Below, piece after piece: positions 17,100 through 26,430 of a stretch of DNA of 64,000 nucleotides. This DNA is from an uncultured Lachnospiraceae bacterium (GTDB lineage Bacteria > Bacillota > Clostridia > Lachnospirales > Lachnospiraceae), in the NCBI GenBank assembly GCA_902762905.1, contig CACWQE010000001.1:1-64000 (forward strand), given 5' to 3'. Under the pieces are notes generated by a model, which worked only from the letters and a program-made list of their open reading frames with translations, ran no database searches and had not been told where the DNA came from. A program made the position numbers and the translations under genes. The stretch's first letter is position 1. Every line of letters starts with the position of its first letter.

Positions 17100-17685
17100 G
17101 GAAAGTATTAAGAATACGATTTCTTTAATGTTGATCACATTGATCGCCGGACTTTTGTTAGGTGCGGTATATGAGATTACAAAAGAACCGATTGCAAAAG
17201 AGAATCAGCGTGCGAAGGAAGAAGCGTACAAAGCGGTATTCGCAGATGCGGATTCATTTGAAGAGATTAGCTTTGATGCAGATCAGGTACAGAAAGAATT
17301 AGATGGTCAGGGTCTGGACGCTTCGATTAATGAGGCAATGAAAGTATTAGATGCTTCCGGACAGCAGTTAGGATATGTACTTACCGTAACAGATCATGAA
17401 GGATATGGTGGAGATATTCAGTTTGCCATGGGCGTGCAATCCGATGGTACTTTAAATGGCATTTCTTTTCTGTCGATCAGTGAGACGGCAGGACTTGGTA
17501 TGAAAGCCAAAGAAGATAGTTTCCGTAAGCAGTTTGAAGGTAAGAATGTAGACCAGATCGTGTATACGAAGAATGGTGCTTCTGCGGATAATGAGATTGA
17601 TGCATTATCGGGTGCAACAATCACAACAAATGCAGTGACGAATGGAGTAAATGCAGGTCTATATTATGTTCATACATTACAATAG
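17092..17685 (+). CDS. rnfG: Rnf complex subunit G (FMN-binding)
   Basis: A 197-residue subunit with one N-terminal membrane helix and an FMN_bind domain facing outward. The flavinylation motif S173-G-A-T176 (SGATITT) is intact, with T176 as the likely FMN attachment site for ApbE. The start codon lies within the end of rnfD, so translation is coupled. Confidence 0.95.
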   Translation: MSKESIKNTISLMLITLIAGLLLGAVYEITKEPIAKENQRAKEEAYKAVFADADSFEEISFDADQVQKELDGQGLDASINEAMKVLDASGQQLGYVLTVTDHEGYGGDIQFAMGVQSDGTLNGISFLSISETAGLGMKAKEDSFRKQFEGKNVDQIVYTKNGASADNEIDALSGATITTNAVTNGVNAGLYYVHTLQ

Positions 17686-17696
17686 GAGGTAGGAAG

Positions 17697-18401
17697 ATGA
17701 GTAAAGCAATCGAACGTTTGAAATGTGGAATTATCACGGAGAATCCTACCTTTGTCCAGATGCTTGGTATGTGTCCGACGATGGCGGTTACAACGTCAGC
17801 AGTCAATGGTATTGGTATGGGACTTACTACAACCGTGATCCTGATCTTAAGTAACATGATGATATCGGCACTACGGAAAGTGATTCCGGATAAGGTTCGT
17901 ATTCCGGCGTACATTGTAATTGTGGCGTCTTTTGTTACAATTGTGCAGTTTTTGCTACAGGGATTTGTGCCGTCGTTATATGATAGTTTGGGAATCTATA
18001 TTCCGTTAATTGTTGTAAACTGTATTATTTTAGGTCGTGCAGAAAGTTATGCATCTAAGAATAATGTATGGCTTTCTATGTTCGATGGAATCGGTATGGG
18101 ACTTGGTTTTACAATTGGCCTGACTTTTATCGGTATTTTCCGTGAATTATTTGGTAATGGTACAATCTTTGGATTCCAGATCATGCCGTCACAGTATGAA
18201 CCCGTTACCATTTTGATCCTTGCTCCGGGTGCATTCTTTGTATTAGCCTGTCTGATCGCAATACAGAATAAGGTAAGACTTAACAAAGCAAAGAAAGAGG
18301 GCGTTACCGTTTCCTGTGAGAAAGAGAATGGATGTGCAGGATGTACGAATACTCTTTGCGGTGGCAGACAGCTAGCAGAGCAGAATTCAGAGAAGAAGTA
18401 A
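17697..18401 (+). CDS. rnfE: Rnf complex subunit E, with Cys-rich C-terminal tail
   Basis: A 234-residue subunit with six membrane helices and the paired NPTFVQMLG and conserved VVNC/AES motifs of RnfE/NqrD. The cysteine facing the intramembrane Fe-S site is in LGMCPT near residue 25, with a second in VVNCIILGRAE. After the last helix a soluble tail carries C207, C213, C216 and C221 (C-x5-C-x2-C-x4-C), which could bind metal or a cluster. GGAGGTAGG precedes the ATG. Confidence 0.93.
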   Translation: MSKAIERLKCGIITENPTFVQMLGMCPTMAVTTSAVNGIGMGLTTTVILILSNMMISALRKVIPDKVRIPAYIVIVASFVTIVQFLLQGFVPSLYDSLGIYIPLIVVNCIILGRAESYASKNNVWLSMFDGIGMGLGFTIGLTFIGIFRELFGNGTIFGFQIMPSQYEPVTILILAPGAFFVLACLIAIQNKVRLNKAKKEGVTVSCEKENGCAGCTNTLCGGRQLAEQNSEKK

Positions 18402-18422
18402 TCGGAGAAGGAGGCAGATATT

Positions 18423-18998
18423 ATGAATTTATTATTAATTGCAGTGGGTGCTGCATTAGTCAATAATGTGGTATTAAGCCAGTTCTTAGGTTTGTGTCCA
18501 TTTATCGGAGTATCAAAGAAAGTGGATACGGCAGCCGGTATGGGAGGAGCGGTTATCTTTGTTATAACGATTGCTTCTGTAGTGACGAGCTTAATCTACA
18601 CATTTGTATTAGAGAAGTTAGATATTACCTATTTGCAGACGATTGTATTCATTCTTGTAATTGCTGCATTGGTTCAGTTTGTAGAGATGTTTCTTAAGAA
18701 GACAATGCCGTCTTTGTATCAGGCACTAGGTGTATACTTACCGTTGATCACAACGAACTGTGCAGTGCTTGGTGTGGCACTTATTAATGTACAGAAGTCA
18801 TATGGATTCTTGTCTTCTGTAATCAATGGATTTGGTACAGCAGTTGGATTTACAATATCTATTGTGATCATGGCAGGTATCCGGGAAAAGATCGAATATA
18901 ATGATATTCCAGAATCCTTTAAAGGAACACCGATCGTGTTGGTAACAGCTGGTTTGATGGCAATGGCATTTTTCGGATTTTCCGGATTGATCAAATAG
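18423..18998 (+). CDS. rnfA: Rnf complex subunit A
   Basis: A 191-residue, six-helix subunit homologous to RnfE but inserted in opposite orientation. It has the VLSQFLGLCPFIGVS and LPLITTNCAVLG motifs; their cysteines are expected to hold the intramembrane [2Fe-2S] cluster shared with RnfE. AGGAGGC lies 7-8 bases before the ATG. Length and motifs are typical. Confidence 0.95.
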   Translation: MNLLLIAVGAALVNNVVLSQFLGLCPFIGVSKKVDTAAGMGGAVIFVITIASVVTSLIYTFVLEKLDITYLQTIVFILVIAALVQFVEMFLKKTMPSLYQALGVYLPLITTNCAVLGVALINVQKSYGFLSSVINGFGTAVGFTISIVIMAGIREKIEYNDIPESFKGTPIVLVTAGLMAMAFFGFSGLIK

Positions 18999-19011
18999 GA
19001 GGGAGATACGT

Positions 19012-19824
19012 ATGGTTACATCAATTTTATTAGCAATGGCTATGGTCGGTGGTACGGGTGTTATTATCGGAATCCTTCTGGGAATTGCTGGAGAGAAGTT
19101 TGAGGTTGAAGTAGATGAGAAAGAAGTAGCAGTAAGAGCCTGTCTGCCGGGTAACAATTGTGGTGGATGTGGATTTCCGGGTTGTGATGGTCTGGCAGCA
19201 GCAATTGCAAAAGGCGAGGCTCCGGTCAATGCCTGTCCGGTTGGTGGAGATGCCTGTGCAAAGGCTGTAGGAGAAGTTATGGGTGTGTCGGCAGGAGACA
19301 GTGTTAAGATGACTGCATATGTGAAGTGTGCCGGCACCTGTGAGAAAGCGAAAGATCAGTATGAATATGTAGGACCGGAAGACTGTAAGCTTGCGATGAA
19401 TAATCCAGGTGGCGGTGCTAAAGCTTGTTCTTATGGCTGTACCGGTTATGGTAACTGTAAGAAGGTGTGCCCATTTGATGCGATCGAGATTGTGGATGGA
19501 ATTGCCAAGGTGAATCCAGACAAATGTAAGGCTTGTGGCAAATGTGTTGCAGAGTGTCCGAAACATTTGATTGAATTAGTGCCGGCAGATGCTGTCTGTG
19601 TGGTACAGTGCAGTTCCAAGGATCGTGGCGTGGATGTCAAGAAAGTATGTCAGGCAGGTTGTATCGGGTGTGGATTGTGTGCCAGAAACTGTCCTTCTGA
19701 TGCAATTACTGTGGAGAATAATATTGCACATATTGACCAGACAAAATGCACTCATTGTGGAATATGCAAGGAGAAATGTCCGGTTAAGATCATTGCTGGT
19801 GTAGAGAGTACAGAAAGGGAATAA
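19012..19824 (+). CDS. rnfB: Rnf complex subunit B (ferredoxin-like)
   Basis: A 270-residue subunit with one N-terminal helix. A [4Fe-4S] motif near residues 47-80 (NNCGGCGFPGCDG) precedes further ferredoxin motifs: CTGYGNCKKVCP, CKACGKCVAECP, CIGCGLCARNCP and CTHCGICKEKCP. It is the entry point for electrons from reduced ferredoxin. The number of clusters is normal for clostridial RnfB. GGAGGGAG precedes the ATG, 13 bases after rnfA. Confidence 0.95.
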   Translation: MVTSILLAMAMVGGTGVIIGILLGIAGEKFEVEVDEKEVAVRACLPGNNCGGCGFPGCDGLAAAIAKGEAPVNACPVGGDACAKAVGEVMGVSAGDSVKMTAYVKCAGTCEKAKDQYEYVGPEDCKLAMNNPGGGAKACSYGCTGYGNCKKVCPFDAIEIVDGIAKVNPDKCKACGKCVAECPKHLIELVPADAVCVVQCSSKDRGVDVKKVCQAGCIGCGLCARNCPSDAITVENNIAHIDQTKCTHCGICKEKCPVKIIAGVESTERE

Positions 19825-19828
19825 AAGA

Positions 19829-20632
19829 ATGAGACAGACGCTCGAAGAAGAGAATAAAGTAGTTAAAGAAGAGGGAGAGGACTTATATTCAGAAAATGCG
19901 TTAGAGATGTCTTCTATGAGTGCAAACGAGCGCCGGGCCTATAAGAAAGAACTGCGCAACAAACGACTGGAAGCGATGGAAGGGAAAGAAAAGCGCAGAT
20001 ATATCATACAGTATTATAAGTGGTATTTTATTGGAGCAATTGCGGCGGTGTTGCTTTGCTATGTACTTGGAAGGACCATTTATACAGCTACGCTTCCGAC
20101 AGAGCTTATGGTTGCAGTGACCAATGATGGCACCAATGCTGTTTGTGAACAATACATTCCGGATGCCTTCCGGGAATATTATCAATTAGGAAAGAAAAAC
20201 ACCATCCAGATTTTTGATAATCTGACGATTGAGGATGCAGATGATGTAACAATTCAGGAAAGTACACTTACGGATTATGAGAAGATCATTGTGTATATCA
20301 GTTCGGATCGGCTGGATGCAATTATTGGTAACGAGGATACGTTGAATTATTACAAATCGACTGGAGATATTGCGATGGTAGATCAGTGTATGGACGAGGA
20401 TTTGTATGGGGAGATCAAGGATCATATTGTACAAGTAACAGATGATACAAAATATATGAATGATGGCGAGCCATATGCGGCAGCAATTGATATCAGCGAT
20501 ACCGAGTTTGCTAAGAAATGTCAATTTTCTTATGATACGGTATATTTAATGATTCCGAACAATCGTTATGTGAACAATGAAGCAACAATGCGTTTGATCC
20601 GTATGATCTTTGGAATAGAAGATACAGAATAA
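19829..20632 (+). CDS. Membrane-anchored protein of unknown function
   Basis: A 267-residue protein. About 55 charged residues (Glu-rich, then Arg/Lys-rich) precede one membrane helix at about residues 69-87, after the phrase YYKWYFIGA. The remaining 175 residues form an acidic domain that is probably extracytoplasmic. I do not recognise a family. GAAAGGG lies before the ATG, only 4 bases after rnfB, so it may be cotranscribed with the Rnf genes, but nothing in it points to electron transfer (no Cys motif). Confidence 0.7.
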   Translation: MRQTLEEENKVVKEEGEDLYSENALEMSSMSANERRAYKKELRNKRLEAMEGKEKRRYIIQYYKWYFIGAIAAVLLCYVLGRTIYTATLPTELMVAVTNDGTNAVCEQYIPDAFREYYQLGKKNTIQIFDNLTIEDADDVTIQESTLTDYEKIIVYISSDRLDAIIGNEDTLNYYKSTGDIAMVDQCMDEDLYGEIKDHIVQVTDDTKYMNDGEPYAAAIDISDTEFAKKCQFSYDTVYLMIPNNRYVNNEATMRLIRMIFGIEDTE

Positions 20633-20650
20633 GCATCTTGAAAAAGTAGT

Positions 20651-20679
20651 TTGCAATTCTATATTTCCTATGTTATAAT
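20651..20679 (+). promoter_or_regulatory. Promoter before ylmC/nrdR
   Basis: TTGCAA (20651-20656), 17 bases, TATAAT (20674-20679), giving a leader of about 90 bases before the YlmC-type gene. No clear NrdR-box dyad was seen in the leader. Confidence 0.65.
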
Positions 20680-20774
20680 GCGTAATATGTTAAGATATTA
20701 TGTTAATCACAAGTTGTATGTCTTTTTGATTCATCTGACGCATATATTGTGTTAAGCGTTAGAGGAGAATAGAT

Positions 20775-21032
20775 ATGACTTTTCTGGATCTGCGTCAGAA
20801 GGAAGTGATTAACTGTAAGGATTGCAAGCGAATCGGCTGTGTTGCAGACATTGAATTTGACCCTTGTAATGGACAGATCTGTGCGCTGATCGTACCGGCA
20901 CCCATTCGTTTCTTTTCCTGCTTTTCTAAGTGTGTCCGTTATTATATCCGTTTTTGTGATGTAGTTCGGATTGGACCGGATATTATTTTGGTGGACGTCT
21001 GTTTAGAGAAGGTGATTATGAAGGATGAATAA
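20775..21032 (+). CDS. YlmC/YmxH-type PRC-barrel sporulation protein
   Basis: An 85-residue PRC-barrel protein. The opening [30 protein letters not shown], read in short parts, has the VIN-x(5)-G-x(3)-D-x-E pattern of the YlmC/YmxH family, and [11 protein letters not shown] ends the fold. Bacillus members are linked to sporulation with no known reaction. AGAGGAGA precedes the ATG. It lies 14 bases before nrdR. Confidence 0.85.
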   Translation: MTFLDLRQKEVINCKDCKRIGCVADIEFDPCNGQICALIVPAPIRFFSCFSKCVRYYIRFCDVVRIGPDIILVDVCLEKVIMKDE

Positions 21033-21046
21033 GGAGGAGGCTACAT

Positions 21047-21496
21047 ATGAAATGTCCGTTTTGCGGAGAAGACAGTACAAGAGTAATTGATTCAAGACCA
21101 GCTGATGATAACAGTTCCATTCGAAGAAGAAGAGAATGTGATGAATGTGGCAAACGTTTTACCACATATGAGAAAGTAGAGACGATACCGCTTATTATTA
21201 TTAAGAAAGATAAGATTCGGGAAGCATATGATCGTTCTAAGATTGAATCTGGTGTGATCAAATCCTGCCATAAGCGGCCAATCTCGGTGGAAGAGATTGA
21301 GAGGTGTATTGACCGGATTGAGACTAAGATCTTTAACTTAGAACAGAAAGAGGTTGAAAGTTCTGTGATCGGTGAGATCGTAATGGATGAGTTAAAGTCT
21401 TTAGATCAGGTAGCATATGTTCGGTTTGCTTCGGTTTACCGGGAGTTCAAAGATGTGAATATCTTTATGGATGAACTTAAGAAATTATTGAATTAA
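21047..21496 (+). CDS. nrdR: Transcriptional repressor NrdR
   Basis: A 149-residue repressor of ribonucleotide reductase genes. The N-terminal zinc ribbon uses C3, C6, C31 and C34; the ATP-cone domain (about residues 49-139) senses ATP/dATP. Length is standard. No nrd gene lies in the window, so its targets are elsewhere. AAGGAGGAGG lies before the ATG. A hairpin terminator follows. Confidence 0.96.
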   Translation: MKCPFCGEDSTRVIDSRPADDNSSIRRRRECDECGKRFTTYEKVETIPLIIIKKDKIREAYDRSKIESGVIKSCHKRPISVEEIERCIDRIETKIFNLEQKEVESSVIGEIVMDELKSLDQVAYVRFASVYREFKDVNIFMDELKKLLN

Positions 21497-21519
21497 TCGG
21501 AATATGTGAATTAAGTATG

Positions 21520-21550
21520 AAAACGCAGCATTTATGTTGCGTTTTTTCTT
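21520..21550 (+). terminator. Rho-independent terminator after nrdR
   Basis: AAAACGCAGCAT (21520-21531) pairs with ATGTTGCGTTTT (21534-21545) with one G-T wobble and a small loop, followed by a T-run (TTTTTTCTTT). The right arm also contains TTGCGT, usable as the -35 for the next gene. Confidence 0.85.
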
Positions 21551-21565
21551 TGTGTCAGATATAAT
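21537..21565 (+). promoter_or_regulatory. Promoter before the ComM-like gene, overlapping the terminator
   Basis: TTGCGT (21537-21542), 17 bases, TATAAT (21560-21565), 38 bases before the start codon. The -35 is part of the nrdR terminator stem, a compact arrangement. Confidence 0.5.
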
Positions 21566-21602
21566 ACATTTGTTCGTGTCGGAAGATGGAATAGGAGATT
21601 CC

Positions 21603-23138
21603 ATGTATAACAAAGTTCTAAGTGGCACACTGCACGGAGTAGAAGGAAGACTCATCACAGTGGAAGCCGATGTAAGCGAGGGTCTGCCAACATTTAATAT
21701 GGTAGGTTTCTTAGCGTCAGAAGTCCGGGAGGCAAGTGATCGGGTGAGGACTGCATTGCGGAATGCAGGGTACCTTGTTCCACCGAAGAAGATCACGGTT
21801 AATTTGTCGCCAGCGGATGTCAGGAAAGAAGGTTCTGCCTTCGATTTACCCATTAGTATTGCACTTTTAACTGCATATGGTTACATTCCAGAGGAATACA
21901 CACGAGACATATTGGTGATTGGTGAATTGTCGTTGAATGGGGATGTGTGTGGAGTCAGAGGAATTCTGCCCATTGTAGATTATGCGAAAAGTCAGGGAAT
22001 ACGTAAGATTATACTTCCGTATGTGAATCGGAAAGAAGCATCGTTTATCCCCGGAGTGGAGATTGTGGGAGTGAAGAGTTTGAAACAGACGGTGGAGTAT
22101 CTGCTCGGTGAGGAGGATATCCGATCAGAACCTGTTCTGCAAATGAAAGGCGAGATGGAAGCACAATTTCTGGAGGATTTTGCAGATGTGAAGGGGCAGA
22201 GAATCTTGAAACGGGCGACGGAGATTGCAGTGGCTGGAATGCATAATATTCTCTATTTAGGACCTCCGGGTGCAGGTAAGTCTATGATTGCCAAGAGGAT
22301 TCCGACTATCATGCCGGAATTGTCTTATGAGGAAAGCATTGAATTAACAAAGATATACAGTGTCAATGGTATGTTAAACAAGGAGGATGGCTTGGTGCAT
22401 AACCGGCCGTTTCGTATGCCGCATCACTCCATTACTGCAAATGCTTTGATTGGAGGAGGAAGGAATCCAAAGCCTGGAGAGATAAGTCTGGCACATCATG
22501 GAGTACTGTTCCTTGATGAATTCTTAGAGTTTCAGAAGAATATTATTGAGATGATGCGACAGCCATTAGAGGATGGGCGAATCACGATATCCAGATTACA
22601 GGGAAGTTATACATTTCCGTGCGATTTCATGTTGGTAGCAGCGATGAATCCATGTCCGTGTGGTTACTATCCGGATCGAAATCATTGTCACTGCACAAAA
22701 CCACAGATTGACCGCTATTTGAAGAAGGTATCGCAGCCGATGCTTGACCGGATTGATATGAATATTGCAGTGAAGCGAATTACATACGAGGAGTTATATG
22801 AAGAACAGGAAACAGAAGGTTCTGAACTGATCAAGAAAAGAGTTATAGAAGCACATCAGATACAGAAAGAACGTCTGGCACCATATCACATTTCTTTTAA
22901 TTCACAGATACCAGCACATTTGTTGGAAGAGGTATGTATGTTAGGCGAAGAAGAATGCAGACTGCGACAAGAGGCTTTTGAACAATATGAGTTGACAGCA
23001 AGAGGAGCAGGAAAGGTTTTAAGGGTTGCAAGAACCATAGCGGACTTAGACCATAGTGAACGTGTTACCAGTAATCATATCTTGGAAGCTTTATCTTACC
23101 GGATGGGGAATTTCTATCAGGGAGGTGAGATGCAGTGA
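21603..23138 (+). CDS. comM: YifB/ComM-family Mg-chelatase-like AAA ATPase
   Basis: A 511-residue protein with an N-terminal LonC-like domain (DVSEGLPTFNMVGF near residue 20), a central AAA module with Walker A GPPGAGKS at about residues 220-227 and Walker B LFLDEF, a cysteine set CPCGYYPDRNHCHC, and a C-terminal Mg-chelatase subdomain. ComM is a branch-migration helicase used in natural transformation, which fits the dprA gene just downstream. The start at 21603 follows AGGAGA; an earlier in-frame ATG at 21534 lies inside the terminator. Confidence 0.9.
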   Translation: MYNKVLSGTLHGVEGRLITVEADVSEGLPTFNMVGFLASEVREASDRVRTALRNAGYLVPPKKITVNLSPADVRKEGSAFDLPISIALLTAYGYIPEEYTRDILVIGELSLNGDVCGVRGILPIVDYAKSQGIRKIILPYVNRKEASFIPGVEIVGVKSLKQTVEYLLGEEDIRSEPVLQMKGEMEAQFLEDFADVKGQRILKRATEIAVAGMHNILYLGPPGAGKSMIAKRIPTIMPELSYEESIELTKIYSVNGMLNKEDGLVHNRPFRMPHHSITANALIGGGRNPKPGEISLAHHGVLFLDEFLEFQKNIIEMMRQPLEDGRITISRLQGSYTFPCDFMLVAAMNPCPCGYYPDRNHCHCTKPQIDRYLKKVSQPMLDRIDMNIAVKRITYEELYEEQETEGSELIKKRVIEAHQIQKERLAPYHISFNSQIPAHLLEEVCMLGEEECRLRQEAFEQYELTARGAGKVLRVARTIADLDHSERVTSNHILEALSYRMGNFYQGGEMQ

Positions 23139-24244
23139 TGGAACGGGATGTATACTGGTACTGGCTCAATAATATAGAAGGGATTGGAAGAGTCACCATA
23201 CGGAGATTGTTAGAGGAGTATGAGGAGCCTTGTTATATTTACGAAGAGGCAGACAGCAGAGAGATTGCATGTCTGCTACAAACACTGGATCTGAGTATGT
23301 ATGAGGCCTCGAAGGATTCGGATCGTTTACAGAGAGAATTTGAGAATTTGAAGAAAAAGAAAGTTACATTTACATATCCTGGAAAGGAAGATTATCCAGA
23401 GCGGTTATATAATATTCTGGACGCTCCGTTAGGCCTGTATTATAAGGGCTCCCTGCCGGAAACAACACAGAAAGCAATTGCAATTATTGGGGCCAGAAAT
23501 TGCTCCCGGTATGGAAGAGAGATGGCTCGCTTTTTTGGGAGAGAACTGGCAAAATGCAATATTGCGGTCATCAGCGGGTTGGCAAGAGGCATTGATGGAA
23601 TGGGGCATCAAGGTGCACTGGAAGGGAATGGTTACACATTAGGCGTTCTTGGGTGCGGAGTGGATATTGTCTATCCGACTGAAAATTATGAGCTGTTTAT
23701 GAAGATGGAGCGACAGGGTGGAATTATATCGGAGAGCAACATAGGAATACAACCGTTTCCGGGTTTGTTTCCGCAAAGAAATCGATTGATCGCGGGAATG
23801 GCGGATGGAATTTTAGTAATTGAGGCAACGGAGAAAAGCGGAACTTTCATAACCGTGGATCAGGGATTAGAACAAGGAAAGGAAATATTTGCTCTTCCGG
23901 GGAAATTAACGGATCGAAGTAGTGCGGGATGTAATAATCTGATCAAGTTTGGGGCACATTTAGTGACAGAGGTTTCAGATGTTTTAGAGGTACTTCATTA
24001 TAAGGATGGGAATGTTGTATATGCCAATACGATTGAGGAAGTGTCCGATGCTCAACAAAAAATCACTCTTGCACCTAATGAAAAAATGGTGTATAGTTGT
24101 TTGCAAATTGAACCGAAATATTTGGATGACATAATTATGGAGGCAAGAATTGCACCTCAGGACGTATGTATGCTGCTGAATCAGCTGATAATGAAGAACC
24201 TGATCGTGGAATCTGGTAGAAATTATTATGCCATCAAGTTATAA
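23138..24244 (+). CDS. dprA: DNA-processing protein DprA
   Basis: A 368-residue protein that loads RecA onto incoming single-stranded DNA. The Rossmann core starts with AIIGARNCSRYGRE and continues with VISGLARGIDGMGHQGAL, LGCGVDIVYP and the PLFPQRNRLIAG-type motif, all intact. A C-terminal winged-helix (DML1-like) region is present. The ATG overlaps the comM stop by one base (TGATG), with GGAGGTGAG upstream, so translation is coupled. Competence genes beyond these two are not in the window. Confidence 0.94.
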   Translation: MERDVYWYWLNNIEGIGRVTIRRLLEEYEEPCYIYEEADSREIACLLQTLDLSMYEASKDSDRLQREFENLKKKKVTFTYPGKEDYPERLYNILDAPLGLYYKGSLPETTQKAIAIIGARNCSRYGREMARFFGRELAKCNIAVISGLARGIDGMGHQGALEGNGYTLGVLGCGVDIVYPTENYELFMKMERQGGIISESNIGIQPFPGLFPQRNRLIAGMADGILVIEATEKSGTFITVDQGLEQGKEIFALPGKLTDRSSAGCNNLIKFGAHLVTEVSDVLEVLHYKDGNVVYANTIEEVSDAQQKITLAPNEKMVYSCLQIEPKYLDDIIMEARIAPQDVCMLLNQLIMKNLIVESGRNYYAIKL

Positions 24245-24267
24245 CGAAGACGGGAAGGAGCCTTGGT

Positions 24268-26343
24268 ATGGCAAAGAACCTTGTGATAGTGGAGTCACCT
24301 GCAAAAGCGAAAACAATTAAGAAATTTCTCGGGAAGAATTATGAAGTCATTGCATCGAATGGACACGTGAGAGACTTACCGAAATCTCAGATGGGAATTG
24401 ACGTGAATCATGATTTTGAACTTAAATATATTACTATCCGGGGGAAAGGTGAATTGTTGGCAGCACTTCGTAAAGAAGTGAAGAAAGCAGATAAAGTATA
24501 TCTTGCAACTGACCCGGACCGCGAGGGAGAAGCTATTTCATGGCATTTATCGATTGCACTTAATCTGGAAGGAAAAAAATATAAGAGAATTACATTTAAT
24601 GAGATTACGAAGAATGCAGTTAAGAATTCGTTGAAGGAAGCCAGAGCTATTGATATGAATCTGGTAGATGCACAACAGGCAAGAAGGGTGTTAGACCGGC
24701 TGGTGGGCTATGAGATCAGTCCAGTTTTGTGGGCGAAGATTAAGAGAGGATTGAGTGCAGGAAGAGTACAGTCTGTGGCACTCCGTTTGATCTGTGATAG
24801 AGAAGATGAGGTCAATAATTTCATTCCACAGGAATATTGGACCTTGGAAGCAGAAGTGATACCAAAGGGTTCTAAGAAGTCTTTTATGGCTAAGCTTAAT
24901 AAGACACCGAAAGGCAAAGCGGATATTCATTCCAAAGAGGAAATGACAGCAATTCTGAATGATCTGGAAGGGGAACAGTTACAGGTCAAGAGTGTGAAGA
25001 AGTCAGAGCGGACCAAGAAAGCACCTCTTCCGTTTACTACGTCTACTCTACAGCAGGAAGCAGCCAGAAAGCTTAACTTTGCTACTGGTAAGACAATGCG
25101 TATTGCACAGCAGTTATATGAAGGCGTTGACATCAAAGGAAGAGGTAGTGTTGGTCTGATCACTTATCTTCGTACAGATTCCGTACGTATTTCAGAAGAG
25201 GCAAATGCGTCAGCTCTTGATTATATTGCCAAACAATACGGACAGTCTTATGTGGGTGGTACAACGAGTAAAGCAGCATCTGGAAAGAAGATCCAGGATG
25301 CCCACGAAGCAATTCGTCCAACAGATATTACACTTTCGCCCGTGATTGTGAAGGATCAGCTGTCGAGAGATCAGTTCCGTTTGTACCAGTTAATATACAA
25401 TCGATTCCTAGCAAGCCGTATGGCTCCTGCAAAGTATGAAAGTGAGTCTGTTAAGATGAATGCAAAAGGATATGAATTTGGTGCAACATCAACACAGATG
25501 ATCTTTGAGGGATTTATGGCAGTGTATGCGATAGAGGATGAGAATGATGAACTACGTAATCTCTTTAAGAATATCGATGAGAATACAACATTGGATGTGA
25601 AGCAATGGCAGGATAAACAGCATTTTACACAGCCACCGGCACATTATACAGAAGGATCATTAGTTAAGCAGTTGGAAGAGCTTGGAATTGGAAGACCAAG
25701 TACATATGCACCAACGATTTCTACAATTTTAGCAAGAAGATATATTATGAAAGAGAACCGGAATCTATATGTGACGGAACTTGGAGAAGCTGTGAATCAG
25801 ATTATGAAGAAAGCGTTTCCGGTTATTGTAGATACCGAGTTTACTGCGAATATGGAATCGCTGTTAGATAAGATTGAAGAAGGGGTCATTGATTGGAAGA
25901 CGGTAGTAGAGAATTTCTATCCAGATCTGGATGCGGCAGTGAAAGCGGCGAATGAAGAATTAGAGCATGTTAAGATTGAGGATGAAGTCTCAGATGAGAT
26001 CTGTGAAGAGTGTGGACGCAATCTGGTTGTCAAATATGGACCACATGGTAAGTTTTTAGCCTGTCCCGGATTCCCGGAGTGTAGATTTACTAAGCCTTAT
26101 TTTGAAAAGATAGGAGTTGCCTGTCCAAAATGCGGAAAAGATATTGTGCTTAAAAAGACAAAGAAAGGGCGCAAATACTATGGATGTATTAATAATCCAG
26201 AGTGTGATTTTATGTCGTGGCAGAAACCGTCTTCGGTATCCTGCAAGAAATGTGGAAGCATTATGTTAGAGAAGGGCAACAAATTAGTATGCAGTAATAC
26301 AGAGTGCGGTTTTGTCTGCGAGAAACCAAAGAAGCAGGATTAG
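24268..26343 (+). CDS. topA: DNA topoisomerase I
   Basis: A 691-residue type IA topoisomerase that relaxes negative supercoils. The Toprim domain begins NLVIVESPAKAKT and includes DPDREGEAI; the nicking tyrosine is Y300 in TYLRTDS. Three C-terminal zinc ribbons follow, starting CEECGRNL, CPKCGKDI and CKKCGSIM. Full length for the family. It sits between dprA and codY as in Bacillus, but without the trmFO, xerC and clpQY genes found there. Confidence 0.96.
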   Translation: MAKNLVIVESPAKAKTIKKFLGKNYEVIASNGHVRDLPKSQMGIDVNHDFELKYITIRGKGELLAALRKEVKKADKVYLATDPDREGEAISWHLSIALNLEGKKYKRITFNEITKNAVKNSLKEARAIDMNLVDAQQARRVLDRLVGYEISPVLWAKIKRGLSAGRVQSVALRLICDREDEVNNFIPQEYWTLEAEVIPKGSKKSFMAKLNKTPKGKADIHSKEEMTAILNDLEGEQLQVKSVKKSERTKKAPLPFTTSTLQQEAARKLNFATGKTMRIAQQLYEGVDIKGRGSVGLITYLRTDSVRISEEANASALDYIAKQYGQSYVGGTTSKAASGKKIQDAHEAIRPTDITLSPVIVKDQLSRDQFRLYQLIYNRFLASRMAPAKYESESVKMNAKGYEFGATSTQMIFEGFMAVYAIEDENDELRNLFKNIDENTTLDVKQWQDKQHFTQPPAHYTEGSLVKQLEELGIGRPSTYAPTISTILARRYIMKENRNLYVTELGEAVNQIMKKAFPVIVDTEFTANMESLLDKIEEGVIDWKTVVENFYPDLDAAVKAANEELEHVKIEDEVSDEICEECGRNLVVKYGPHGKFLACPGFPECRFTKPYFEKIGVACPKCGKDIVLKKTKKGRKYYGCINNPECDFMSWQKPSSVSCKKCGSIMLEKGNKLVCSNTECGFVCEKPKKQD

Positions 26344-26361
26344 ATCAGAGAGTGTATGCTC

Positions 26362-26376
26362 CTTTTTCAGAAAATT
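26362..26376 (+). promoter_or_regulatory. CodY box in the codY promoter
   Basis: The 15-base element CTTTTTCAGAAAATT matches the published CodY consensus AATTTTCWGAAAATT at 13 of 15 positions, both mismatches at its left end. It overlaps a possible -35 (TTGTTG, 26375-26380) with a weak -10 (TGATAA, 26398-26403). This is the expected design for self-repression. Confidence 0.65.
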
Positions 26377-26430
26377 GTTGTTATTACGATGCAATTGTGA
26401 TAAAATTATTCTGTGATTGGAGGGAGCGTT

